From: Fulvimonas sp. R45
GTDB taxonomy: Bacteria; Pseudomonadota; Gammaproteobacteria; Xanthomonadales; Rhodanobacteraceae
Assembly (NCBI RefSeq): GCF_030504985.1
Contig: NZ_JASERU010000002.1
Span: 186,001-250,000 of the forward strand
Direction: 5' to 3'
DNA: 64,000 nucleotides
This document shows positions 54,837 to 63,688 of this stretch, one piece after another. The notes beneath the pieces were generated by a model that had not been told where the DNA came from, ran no database searches, and saw only the letters and a program-made list of their open reading frames with translations. The translations under genes and the position numbers were made by a program. The first letter of the stretch is position 1. Each line of letters starts with the position of its first letter.

Positions 54837-56179
54837 CACGCCGACGCCTCCGTGGCAGATGGCGCCGCAACCGGCGTGGACGTGCGGATCTTCGAGCCCG
54901 ACAGGCCGTAGTACACGATGTAGGCGTAGCAAAGCAGCGGCAGCGCGAAGGCGTGCTGCAGGCCGATGCGGTCGGCCAGCACGCCCAGCAGCCAGGGAAT
55001 GACCGCGCCGCCCACGATGGCCATGATGAGCAGGCTCGACGCCTTGCTGGTCATCGGCCCCATCCGCTCGATGCCCAGCGCGAAGATGGTCGGGAACATG
55101 ATCGAGTTGAACAGGCCGACGACGATGACGCTGACCACCGCCACCTGGCCGTGGCTGAGCATGGTGGTCAGCACCAGCAGCACGTTGACCGCCGCAAAGA
55201 CGCTCAGCAGCCGGCGCGGCGGCAGGAACGCCATCAGCCACGAGCCGAGGAAGCGGCCGACCATCGCCCCGCCCCAGTAGAACGAGGTGTAGTAGGCGGC
55301 CTGCTGCTCGCTGACGTGGCCGATGTCCGGCATCGACAGGTAGTTCACCATCGCGCTGCCGATCGAGACCTCGGCGCCCACGTAGAAGAAGATGCCGAGC
55401 ACGCCGAACAGCACGTGCGGATGGCGCAGCACGTCGAAGTAGGTGTGGTGGACCGCGTCGGCCTGGTCGGTGGCCTCGCGCAGCGCGGGCAGGCGGAACA
55501 GCCACACGAACACGGCCAGCAGGAACAGCACCACGGCCAGGCCGATGTACGGACCCTGCACCGCGTGGGCCTGCTGCGTCTGGTAGGCGAGCTGCTCGGC
55601 GGGGGCCATCCGGGCGATCGCGTCCGGGGTCTGCACCACGCTGGAAAGGATCAGCTTGCCGCCGTACCAGAGCGCCAGCGCGGTGCCCAGCGAATTGAGC
55701 GCCTGGGCCAGGGTGAGGCGGCTGGAGCTGGTCCGCTCCGGGCCGAGCAGGGAGACGTACGGGTTGGCGGCCACCTGCAGCACGGTGATGCCGGTCGCCA
55801 GCACGAACAGCGCGGCCAGGAACGCCCCGTACAGGTGCAGCGCCGCCGCCGGCCAGAAGCCAAGCGCGCCGATGCCGGCGATGGCCAGCCCCGCCACCAC
55901 GCCGTTCTTGTAGCCCAGTGCGGCCACCAGCCTGCCCGCGGGCAGCGACATCAGGAAATACGCGCCGAAGAACGTCGACTGCACCAGCATCACCTGCGCG
56001 TAATTGAGCTGGAAGGTCGATTTCAGGTGCGGGATCAGGATGTCGTTCAGCGCGGTCAACAGGCCCCACATGAAGAACACGGTGGTGATGACGCCCAGCG
56101 CCATCGGGTAGTCGGTGTAGCGCTGGCGTCCGTCCTGCGCGGGCGCAGGCGTGGAAGGTGGCGGTGCGGTGAAGGCCAT
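54836..56179 (-). CDS. FucP-like MFS sugar:H+ symporter
   Basis: A 447-residue twelve-helix transporter of the fucose/glucose/galactose-permease group. Features: YPMALGVITTVFFMWGLLTALNDILIPHLKSTFQLNYAQVMLVQSTFFGAYFLMSLPAGRL, GVVAGLAIAGIGALGFWPAA, VLQVAANPYVSLLGPERTSSSRLTLAQALNSLGTAL and FYVGAEVSIGSAMVNYL. The sequence ALNDILIP and the QVAANPYVSLLG stretch define this branch (FucP/GluP/NagP). In this locus, mannose is the most likely substrate. The start at 56179 is 20 nt from the lacI stop, so the two probably share a transcript. The very long open frame continuing upstream is an artefact. Confidence 0.9.
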   Translation of the reverse strand: MAFTAPPPSTPAPAQDGRQRYTDYPMALGVITTVFFMWGLLTALNDILIPHLKSTFQLNYAQVMLVQSTFFGAYFLMSLPAGRLVAALGYKNGVVAGLAIAGIGALGFWPAAALHLYGAFLAALFVLATGITVLQVAANPYVSLLGPERTSSSRLTLAQALNSLGTALALWYGGKLILSSVVQTPDAIARMAPAEQLAYQTQQAHAVQGPYIGLAVVLFLLAVFVWLFRLPALREATDQADAVHHTYFDVLRHPHVLFGVLGIFFYVGAEVSIGSAMVNYLSMPDIGHVSEQQAAYYTSFYWGGAMVGRFLGSWLMAFLPPRRLLSVFAAVNVLLVLTTMLSHGQVAVVSVIVVGLFNSIMFPTIFALGIERMGPMTSKASSLLIMAIVGGAVIPWLLGVLADRIGLQHAFALPLLCYAYIVYYGLSGSKIRTSTPVAAPSATEASA

Positions 56180-56199
56180 GCGGTTCTCCCCCTCGGGAT

Positions 56200-57252
56200 T
56201 CAGGCGGCGGGTGGCGGGCAACTGCTGTCGCGCACGACCAGCTTCACCGGCGCGACGGTGTGGCTGGGCGGCGTGTCGGGATGGTGCAGGCGGTGCAGCA
56301 GCAGCGCGGCGGCCTGCCGCCCGCGCTCGCGCGGCACGGTGGACAGCGTGGTCAGCGGCGGCATGCTCACCCGGGCCTCGGCGATGTCGTCGAAGCCGGT
56401 CAGCGCGAAGTCGTGGCCGGGGCGGCGGCCGTGCTGGTACAGGCCCAGCATCAGGCCCAGCGCCACCGCGTCGTTGTAGCAGACCGCCGCGGTGGGCGCG
56501 GACTTGCCGGCGAACAGCGCGGCGGCCTGCCGCGCGGCGTCCAGGCGGGTGGGCGCGCTCTCGATCATCCAGTGCGATTCCACCCGCAGCCCGGCCGCGT
56601 GCATCGCCTGGCGGTAGCCCTCGCGGCGTTGGCGGCAGGAGCTGGAATCGCGATGGCCGCCGAAGAAGGCGATGCGCTTGTGGCCCAGCGCGATCAGGTG
56701 TTCGGCGGCCATCTGCGCGCCGCGCTGGTTGTCCAGCACCAGGGTGTCCCAGTGCGCCCGCGCGGGCATGTCGCCGCCCAGCTCGCGGTTGAACAGCAGC
56801 AGCGGCAGGTGCTCGCCCACCGCCTCCAGCACCTTGCGCGCGTCGCCGCCCTCGGCCGGCGACAGGATGATGCCGCCGGGGCCGTGCTCGACCAGCGAGC
56901 CCAGCACCGCCTGCTCGCGGTCGGTGGATTCGGCGGTGTTGCCGAGCAGGGTGACGAAGCCGGCCGCGGCCACCGCCTCGTCCACGCCGGCGGCGAATTC
57001 GGCGAAGAACGGGTTGGCCAGGTCGTTCAGCACCAGCGCGATGCTGGACGAGGTGCGCCGGCGCAGGTTGGCGGCGGAGCGGTTGTAGACGTACCCTTGG
57101 CGGCGCAGCTCCTCTTCGACGCGCGCGCGCGTGTTCTTGTTCACCAGCGGGCTGCCGCGCAACACCAGCGACACCGTGGCGCGCGACACGTCGCAGGCAG
57201 CCGCGATGTCGCTGAGGGTGACCTTCCGTCGGACCTGCGGCGTGCTTCCCAT
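56200..57252 (-). CDS. LacI-family regulator of the mannoside locus
   Basis: A 350-residue LacI-type regulator: HTH at residues 10-60 (KVTLSDIAAACDVSRATVSLVLRGSPLVNKNTRARVEEELRRQGYVYNRSAANLR) and an effector domain with SIALVLNDLANPFFAEFAAGVDEA and TGFDDIAEARVSMPPLTTLSTVPRERG. It lies divergent to the GH92 mannosidase and leads the fucP-fructokinase-isomerase genes. It is probably autoregulated through the 20-nt box upstream. Effector presumably mannose or a derivative (inference). Confidence 0.93.
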   Translation of the reverse strand: MGSTPQVRRKVTLSDIAAACDVSRATVSLVLRGSPLVNKNTRARVEEELRRQGYVYNRSAANLRRRTSSSIALVLNDLANPFFAEFAAGVDEAVAAAGFVTLLGNTAESTDREQAVLGSLVEHGPGGIILSPAEGGDARKVLEAVGEHLPLLLFNRELGGDMPARAHWDTLVLDNQRGAQMAAEHLIALGHKRIAFFGGHRDSSSCRQRREGYRQAMHAAGLRVESHWMIESAPTRLDAARQAAALFAGKSAPTAAVCYNDAVALGLMLGLYQHGRRPGHDFALTGFDDIAEARVSMPPLTTLSTVPRERGRQAAALLLHRLHHPDTPPSHTVAPVKLVVRDSSCPPPAA

Positions 57253-57265
57253 CGTGGACGTTCCC

Positions 57266-57389
57266 CGGTTTGTAACGATCCAAATGTAACCGAATCTTGC
57301 CGGTTGAGCGAAATGCGCGAAATAACGCAGTGCAGCATGCGCCCGCCCGGCAGCGGGTGCTAGCGTGTCCGGTTTCAAACGATCTAAAT
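57266..57389. promoter_or_regulatory. Pair of near-identical candidate LacI operators
   Basis: Two 20-nt boxes match CGGTTTnnAACGATCyAAAT: 57266-57285 (in front of lacI) and 57370-57389 (12 nt before the GH92 ATG). They agree at 17 of 20 positions and lie in the same orientation 104 nt apart. Their location at both divergent starts suggests operators of the adjacent LacI regulator. Confidence 0.65.
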
Positions 57390-57400
57390 CGAGGCTGCCC

Positions 57401-59740
57401 ATGCGCCACAGTGCATTCCGATCCTGGCGACCCGTCCTGCTGGCCGCCGCGCTGGGCCTGGCCCCCGGCCTGGCCGCCGCCACCACGGCCGGCCACGCCG
57501 CGGCGGTCGACCCGCGCATCGGCACCGGCGGCGACGGCCACACCTTCCCCGGCGCCACGGTGCCGTTCGGCGAGATCCAGCTTTCGCCCGACACCGCGAT
57601 GCCGGACTTCAGGCATGCCTACAAGTGGGCCGCCGGCTACCAGTACGGCGATCCCACCATCATGGGTTTCTCGCATACGCACTTCTCCGGCTCGGGCCAT
57701 TCCGACCTCGGCGACGTGCTGGTGATGCCGGAGGCCGGCGACGTGAAACTGGACCCGGGCGACCCGGCCAGGCCGGGCAGCGGCTACCGCTCGCGCTTCA
57801 GCCACGCCACCGAGGTGGCGCAGGCCGGCTACTATGCGGTGACCCTGGCCGACGCCGGCATCCGCGCCGAGCTGACCGCGGGCCGGCGGATCGGCTGGCA
57901 CCGCTACACCTTCCCGAAGGACCGGCCGGCGCACCTGCTGCTCGACCTGCGCCCCAGCATCTACGACTACCCCGGCAAGGTGCTGTGGTCGCGCCTGCGC
58001 GTGCGCAAGGACGGTACCGTCACCGGTTGCCGCACCACCCGCGGCTGGGCGCCGGGGCGCGAGCTGTGCTTCGCGATGCGCTTTTCGCAGCCGATGGTCT
58101 CGCGCACGCTGTACGACCGCGAGGCGAACGTGACCTACAAGGGCTTCAAGGGCCCAGGCAACCAGCCCGAGGACCATGACGCCGAGAACGGCCGTGCGCT
58201 GGAAGGTGTGTTCGACTTCGGCACGCTGAAGCAGCCGCTGGTGGTGAAGGTGGCGATCTCGCCGGTGAGCGAGGCCAACGCCGTCGCCAACCTCGACCAG
58301 GACGGCCGGGGCTGGGACTTCGACGCCCGCCGCGCCGCGGCCACCGCGGCCTGGGACAAGGCGCTGTCGGCCATCGACGTGTCCGGCAGCAAGACCCAGC
58401 GCACGCAGTTCTACACCGCGCTGTACCACGCCATGCTCTCGCCCACGCTGAGCATGGACGTCAACGGCGACTATCGCGGCCCCGACCACCAGGTGCACAA
58501 GGCGGACGGCTTCGACTTCTATTCCACCTGGTCGCTGTGGGACGTGTACCGCGCCCAGCAGCCGCTGATGGCCCTGCTGCGGCCCGACCTCAGCTCGCAG
58601 TTCGTGCGTTCGCTGATCGCGGCGCAGCAGGCCAGCCCGTTCGGCATCCTGCCGGTGTGGGCGTACCAGGGGCTGGAGACCTGGTGCATGATCGGCTACC
58701 ACGCGGTGCCGGTGATCGCCGACGCCTACGTCAAGGGCGTGCGCGGCTTCGACGCGGAGAAGGCGCTGCAGGCGATGGTGTCCAGCGCCACCTACGGCCC
58801 CTACGGCGACCTGGCCGACTACATGAAGCTGGGCTACGTGCCGATCGACAAGGAGCCGGAGGCCGCCTCCAAGACACTGGAATACGCCTACGACGACTGG
58901 TCGCTGGCGCAGATGGCCAAGGCGATGGGCAAGACGAAGGTCGCGGCTGCCTTCGACAAGCGCGCCGCGAACTGGCGCAACGCGTGGGACCCGCAGAGCG
59001 GCTTCATGCGCGCCAGGCTCAGCAACGGCCAGTTCCGTACCCCGTTCGATCCCACCTTCGCCGGCTACGGCAGCGACTACACCGAGGGCAACGCCTGGCA
59101 GTACTCCTGGTACGTGCCGCAGGACGTGGCTGGGCTGATCGGCGCGATGGGCGGCGACGCGAAGTTCGTCGCCAAGCTGGATGCGCTGTTCGACGCCAAG
59201 GTCGATCCCTCGCACTTCAAGAACGTGGAGGACATCACCGGCCTGATCGGCTGGTACGCGCACGGCAACGAGCCCAGCCACCACATCGCCTACCTCTACG
59301 ACTACGCCGGCGCGCCGTGGAAGACGCAGGAACGCCTGAAGCAGATCATGGACAGCCAGTACGCCGCGCGCCCCGACGGCCTGGCCGGCAACGACGACCT
59401 GGGCCAGATGTCGGCCTGGTACGTGTTCACCGCGCTGGGCTTCTACCCGGTGACGCCGGCCAGCGACGAGTACGCGATCGGCCGCCCGTTCGTGCCGAAG
59501 GCGGTGCTGCACCTGGCCAACGGCCACGCCTTCACCGTCGTGGCCGAGCACCTGGACGCGGCGCATCCCTACGTGGGCAAGGTCACGCTGAACGGCAAGC
59601 CGCTGGATCGCGTGTATTTGCGCCATGGCGAGATCCTCGCCGGCGGCGAGCTGCGCTTCGTGATGCAGTCCGCACCGGACCGCGCGTGGGGCGCGGACGT
59701 GGCGGCGCGGCCGGCGGCGATGAGCGCCTACGGACGGTAG
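57401..59740 (+). CDS. Exported GH92 alpha-mannosidase
   Basis: A 779-residue enzyme with an N-terminal signal (SFRSWRPVLLAAALGLAPGLAAA). GH92 landmarks: VDPRIGTGGDGHTFPGATVPFGEIQLSPDT near residue 37, GFSHTHFSGSGHSDLGDVLVMP, the middle FYTALYHAMLSPTLSMDVNGDYRG and FYSTWSLWDVYRAQQPLMALL, and the C-terminal GNDDLGQMSAWYVFTALGFYPVTP. GH92 enzymes are calcium-dependent exo-acting alpha-mannosidases, active on N-glycans or mannans. It releases mannose for the transporter-isomerase-kinase set next door. An upstream in-frame ATG at 57365 overlaps the operator, so 57401 is preferred. Confidence 0.93.
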   Translation: MRHSAFRSWRPVLLAAALGLAPGLAAATTAGHAAAVDPRIGTGGDGHTFPGATVPFGEIQLSPDTAMPDFRHAYKWAAGYQYGDPTIMGFSHTHFSGSGHSDLGDVLVMPEAGDVKLDPGDPARPGSGYRSRFSHATEVAQAGYYAVTLADAGIRAELTAGRRIGWHRYTFPKDRPAHLLLDLRPSIYDYPGKVLWSRLRVRKDGTVTGCRTTRGWAPGRELCFAMRFSQPMVSRTLYDREANVTYKGFKGPGNQPEDHDAENGRALEGVFDFGTLKQPLVVKVAISPVSEANAVANLDQDGRGWDFDARRAAATAAWDKALSAIDVSGSKTQRTQFYTALYHAMLSPTLSMDVNGDYRGPDHQVHKADGFDFYSTWSLWDVYRAQQPLMALLRPDLSSQFVRSLIAAQQASPFGILPVWAYQGLETWCMIGYHAVPVIADAYVKGVRGFDAEKALQAMVSSATYGPYGDLADYMKLGYVPIDKEPEAASKTLEYAYDDWSLAQMAKAMGKTKVAAAFDKRAANWRNAWDPQSGFMRARLSNGQFRTPFDPTFAGYGSDYTEGNAWQYSWYVPQDVAGLIGAMGGDAKFVAKLDALFDAKVDPSHFKNVEDITGLIGWYAHGNEPSHHIAYLYDYAGAPWKTQERLKQIMDSQYAARPDGLAGNDDLGQMSAWYVFTALGFYPVTPASDEYAIGRPFVPKAVLHLANGHAFTVVAEHLDAAHPYVGKVTLNGKPLDRVYLRHGEILAGGELRFVMQSAPDRAWGADVAARPAAMSAYGR

Positions 59741-59816
59741 GCGCCTTCGTCCGCCCGGGCTGGCGCGCGACGGGAAACATGCCAGAATGCCGCGACGTGC
59801 TTGAAAGGGCGGAGTG

Positions 59817-61622
59817 ATGATCCGTAAGGGTATGCGGGACGTGGTGGCGCTGCGCTGGCGCATCGTCGGCCTGCTGTTCGCCGTGCTGGTGATCGTCGCG
59901 CTGCCCTACATGATCACCCGCAGCGGCGTGAAGTCGGCGCTGACGGCCAGCGAGCAGGTCACCCGCTCGGCCGAGACCGGCGCGCTGGTCTACCGCATCG
60001 CCTACGTGGTGCGCGACAGCGAGGCGGCGATCTACCGCATGCTCGGCGGCGAGCGCGGTGCCAACGTGCTGGTGCGCGCGCAGCGCGCCGACCACGACGT
60101 GCCGCGGCTGCTGGACGAGCTGCGCGCGCGCAGCGACGAGGAGCCCGGCCAGCAGCCGCGCGCGGACGCGCTGGCCGCCGCGGTGAACGGCCGCCTGGCG
60201 CTGATGGACCAGGCGCTGCTGCACTACCAGCGCGGCGACCTGGCCGGGGCCGTCAGCGCCATGCAGGACGCCGGCCGGCTGTACAACATCGACGACCTGA
60301 CCAGCCATGTCGCCGGCAGCCAGGAGGACATCCTGCAGGCGCGCCGCAACGACGCGCAGGCGGAATCCTTCGACAGCCGCATGGTGCTGGCGATCACCGC
60401 CGGCGCGCAGATCCTGCTGCTGGCCATCGTGGTGGTGGTGTCCGAGCGCCAGATCGGCAAGCGCCTGCGCGCGGAGATCCGCGAAGGGCAGGCGGTGCGC
60501 CGCTCGCGCATGATCCTGCAGGCCGTGCGCGAGCCGATCGCCCTGCTCGACGACCAGCTGCGCACGCTGCTGGTGAACAACGCCTTCAGCGAGCTGTACG
60601 GCGTGCCCGAGGAGGCCCGCGCGGCGCCGCTGGAGGAGATCGGCGGCGGCGCCTGGACCGACGGCGCCCTGCTGCAGCGGCTCACCGACGTGCTGGCGCG
60701 CGACCGCGAGCTGTGGGACTACGAGCTGGTCCAGCGCACCGTGGACGAGGTGGAGCGCCACGTGGTGATCAACGCGCGCCGCCTGCAGCGGGACGAGAGC
60801 GACGCGCCCACGCTGCTGCTCACGGTGAGCGACGTCACCGCGCGCGCGCTGGCCGAGCAGCAGGTGAACGAGCTGAACCACCAGCTCGAGGGCAAGGTGG
60901 CGCAGGTCTCCGACGTCAACCGCGAGCTGGAAGCCTTCAGCTACTCCGTCTCGCACGACCTGCGCGCGCCGCTGCGCCACATCGCCGGCTTCGCCGGCAA
61001 GCTGGAACAGCACCTGGGCGAGCAGGCCGACGAGCGCGCGCGCCACTACCTGGACGTGATCGGCAGCGCGGCGCAGCGCATGGCGCAGCTGATCGACGAC
61101 CTGCTGGTGTTCTCGCGCCTGGGCCGCGGCGCCATGCGCCTGCAACCGGTGGACATGCAGTCGCTGGTGGACGAGGCGTGCGCGCTGGCCGAGTCGGAAG
61201 CGCCCGACCGCCGCATCGAGTGGAAGATCGCCCCGCTGCCGGTGGTGATCGGCGACGAGAACATGCTGCGCACCGTATGGCAGAACCTGATCGGCAACGC
61301 GGTGAAGTACACCGGCCAGCGCGAGCTGGCGCGCATCGAGGTGGGCGCGCAGCGCGCCCGCAACGGCGACTACGAATTCACCGTCGCCGACAACGGCGCC
61401 GGTTTCGACATGCAGTACGCCGGCAAGCTGTTCGGCGTGTTCCAGCGCCTGCACCGCGCCTCGGAGTTCCCCGGCAACGGCATCGGCCTGGCCAACGTGC
61501 GGCGCATCGTGATGCGCCACGGCGGCCGGGCCTGGGCCGAGGCCGAGCCGGACCAGGGCGCGCGGTTCCATTTCACGCTGTCGGCCGAGCCGGCGGCATC
61601 CGACAAACGGGAGACCCGATGA
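59817..61622 (+). CDS. Membrane-bound PAS sensor histidine kinase
   Basis: A 601-residue kinase. Order: membrane helix at about 15-33, a periplasmic helical domain to about 187, second helix 189-208, a PAS-like domain at about 228-335 (ILQAVREPIALLDDQLRTLLVNNAFSELYGV), a coiled coil, HisKA with H380 (SYSVSHDLRAPLRHIAGFAGKLEQ), and HATPase with NLIGNAVKY, DNGAGFDMQYAGKLFGVFQRLH and GNGIGLANVRRIV. The SHDLRAPLRHI H-box is that of the Cph1/phytochrome-like kinases that pair with Rcp1-type regulators, here encoded 4 nt overlapping downstream. GTG at 59814 is an alternative start. Signal unknown. Confidence 0.92.
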   Translation: MIRKGMRDVVALRWRIVGLLFAVLVIVALPYMITRSGVKSALTASEQVTRSAETGALVYRIAYVVRDSEAAIYRMLGGERGANVLVRAQRADHDVPRLLDELRARSDEEPGQQPRADALAAAVNGRLALMDQALLHYQRGDLAGAVSAMQDAGRLYNIDDLTSHVAGSQEDILQARRNDAQAESFDSRMVLAITAGAQILLLAIVVVVSERQIGKRLRAEIREGQAVRRSRMILQAVREPIALLDDQLRTLLVNNAFSELYGVPEEARAAPLEEIGGGAWTDGALLQRLTDVLARDRELWDYELVQRTVDEVERHVVINARRLQRDESDAPTLLLTVSDVTARALAEQQVNELNHQLEGKVAQVSDVNRELEAFSYSVSHDLRAPLRHIAGFAGKLEQHLGEQADERARHYLDVIGSAAQRMAQLIDDLLVFSRLGRGAMRLQPVDMQSLVDEACALAESEAPDRRIEWKIAPLPVVIGDENMLRTVWQNLIGNAVKYTGQRELARIEVGAQRARNGDYEFTVADNGAGFDMQYAGKLFGVFQRLHRASEFPGNGIGLANVRRIVMRHGGRAWAEAEPDQGARFHFTLSAEPAASDKRETR

Positions 61623-62065
61623 AACAAGGTTGCTTGCGTCCCATCCTGCTGGTCGAGGACAGCCTGGCGGACGCCGAGATGGCGATGGACGCCCTGCAGG
61701 AGGCCAACCTGGCCAACCCGGTGGTGCACGTGGAGGACGGCGTGGACTGCCTGGACTGGCTGCACGCCCGCGGCGCCTTCGCCGGGCGCAGCGACGGCGA
61801 CCCGGTGGTGGTGCTGCTGGACATCAAGATGCCGCGCATGAGCGGGCTGGAAGTGCTCACCCACATGCGCGAGGACGAGCGGCTGCGGCGCGTCCCGGTG
61901 GTGATCCTGTCCTCCTCGCGCGAGGAAAGCGACCTGGCGCGCAGCTGGGACCTGGGCGCCAACGCCTACGTGATCAAGCCGGTCGACGTGGGCCAGTTCT
62001 TCGCCGCGGTGCGCACGCTGGGGCAGTTCTGGGCGGTGCTCAACCAGTCGCCGGAAAGCGCTTGA
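61619..62065 (+). CDS. Rcp1-like single-domain response regulator
   Basis: A 148-residue receiver domain without output domain. The phospho-acceptor is D68 (VVVLLDIKMPRMSG), the acidic pair ED in LLVEDSLADAEM, the conserved SSSREESD and K120 (AYVIKPVD). The extended beta4-alpha4 region and DWLHARGAF insertion are typical of Rcp1, the partner of cyanobacterial Cph1. It overlaps its kinase gene by 4 nt and presumably relays phosphate to the hybrid kinase downstream or to another target. Confidence 0.93.
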   Translation: MKQGCLRPILLVEDSLADAEMAMDALQEANLANPVVHVEDGVDCLDWLHARGAFAGRSDGDPVVVLLDIKMPRMSGLEVLTHMREDERLRRVPVVILSSSREESDLARSWDLGANAYVIKPVDVGQFFAAVRTLGQFWAVLNQSPESA

Positions 62066-62085
62066 GACGGACCATCGGAGCGGAC

Positions 62086-63673
62086 ATGGAACGGCCAGGG
62101 GGCATGTCGGAAAAATCCAGCAACGGCACGCTGCCGCGCATCCGGGTGCTGCAGGTGGAGGACAGCCGGCCCGACGCCGAGCTGACGGTGTCCGAGCTGG
62201 AGGCCGACGGCATCGAATGCGAGGCGCGCGTGGTCGACGACGAGGCGGGCTACCTCGCCGCGCTGCAGGAGTTCCGGCCGCACATCGTGCTGTCCGACCT
62301 GAGCCTGCCCGGCTTCTCCGGCCAGCGCGCGCTGGCGCTGCTGCGCGCACGCGACGAGGACCTGCCCTTCATCTACGTCTCCGCCACGCTGGGCGAGGAG
62401 GCGGCGATCGAGGCGCTGCGCAACGGCGCCACCGACTACATCCTCAAGCAGAATCCGGCGCGGCTGGCCAGCGCGGTGCGCCGCGCGCTGCGCGAGGCCG
62501 ACGCCCAGCGCGCACGCCGGCGCGCCGAGGGCGAGCTGATCCGGGCGCAGCGCTTCGAGAGCCTGGCGATGCTCGCCGGCGGCCTCAGCCATGACCTGCG
62601 CAACCTGCTGCAACCGTTGCTGCTGGCCGGCGACAGCCTGCAGGACTACCAGGACGACCCGCGCCTGGCGCGGCTCGGCGCGCTGGTGCGCGACTGCGGC
62701 CGGCGCGGGCTGGAGATGGTGCAGTCCATGCTTTCGTTCACGCGCGGCGCGCGGCGCGCGGCGCGCCGAGCAGGTGCGCGTGGGCGACCTGCTCGACGCG
62801 CTGGGCCTGCTGCTGCAGGGCAGCGTGCCGCGCACGGTGCGGCTGCGCGTCGATGCAGCCGATCCGGAGACCGCCTTCGAGGGCAACCACACCGAGCTGC
62901 AGCAGTGCCTGCTGAACCTCTGCCTCAATGCGATCCAGGCCATGCCCGACGGCGGCGAGCTGCGCGTGGAGGCCGCGCGGGCCACGCCGCCGCCCGGCTT
63001 CTTCCTCGACGGCGAAGAGGCGCAGCAGGGGCCGTACCTGCGCCTCACCGTGGCCGACACCGGCATGGGCATGGACGAGGCGGTGCAGGCGCGGCTGTTC
63101 GAGCCCTTCTTCACCACCAAGGCGAACGGCACCGGGCTGGGCCTGGTCTCGTGCAAGCGCATCGTCGACAGCCACGGCGGCGTGATGCGGATGGACAGCG
63201 CGCCGGGCGAGGGCACCCGCTTCCACCTGTACCTGCCGCTCGACGTGCAGGCCGACGAGGCCGGCGCGGACGAGGTGCCCTGCCTGCAGGGCGAGGCCGA
63301 ACGGGTGCTGGCGGTGGCCGAGGAGGCCGCGCTGCTGTCGCTGCTCAGCGACACGCTCGACGCCTGGGGCTACCAGGTGCATGCCAGCCAGAGCGGCACC
63401 GCGGCGCTGCAGTGGATCGAGGCCGGCGGCCTGCCCGACCTGGTGGTGCTGGACGCCGACATGAGCCTGTTCACCGCCGAGCGCACCCTGGCGGCGCTGG
63501 CCGGTCGCGGCTACGCGGGCGCGGTGATCATGCTGGCCGGCGCGGACACCCCGCCGCCGCCCGCGACGGCGGTGCCTTCGCCGCGCGTGCACGTGCTGGA
63601 CAAGCCGTTCGGCACCGGCCGCCTGCTCCGCTGCGTGCGCCAGGCGCTGGGCCGCGGCGCCCCGCGGAAATAG
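62086..63673 (+). pseudogene. Hybrid REC-histidine kinase-REC gene, frameshifted at a heptamer repeat
   Basis: The gene starts at the ATG 62086 and reads REC1 (D71 in VLSDLSLPG, K in YILKQNP), then HisKA-like H169 (LAGGLSHDLRN). At 62744-62764 it meets three tandem GCGGCGC copies, after which the frame moves by +1. The continuation (AEQVRVGDLLDALGLLLQGSV...) carries HATPase motifs (NLCLNAIQAM, DTGMGMDEAVQARLFEPFFTTKANGTGLGL) and a C-terminal degenerate REC (VVLDADMSLF) to the TAG at 63673. Removing one heptamer gives an uninterrupted 526-residue protein. As written, translation would run off into an Arg/Ala-rich antisense-like frame. Confidence 0.85.
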
Positions 63674-63688
63674 GCCGGCCGGGCCGGT

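Noticed and set aside
56180-59863. Upstream extension of the FucP-like gene on the minus strand giving a 1,675-residue frame
   Set aside because: It runs antisense through GH92 and out of frame through lacI; FucP motifs begin only at the 56179 start.
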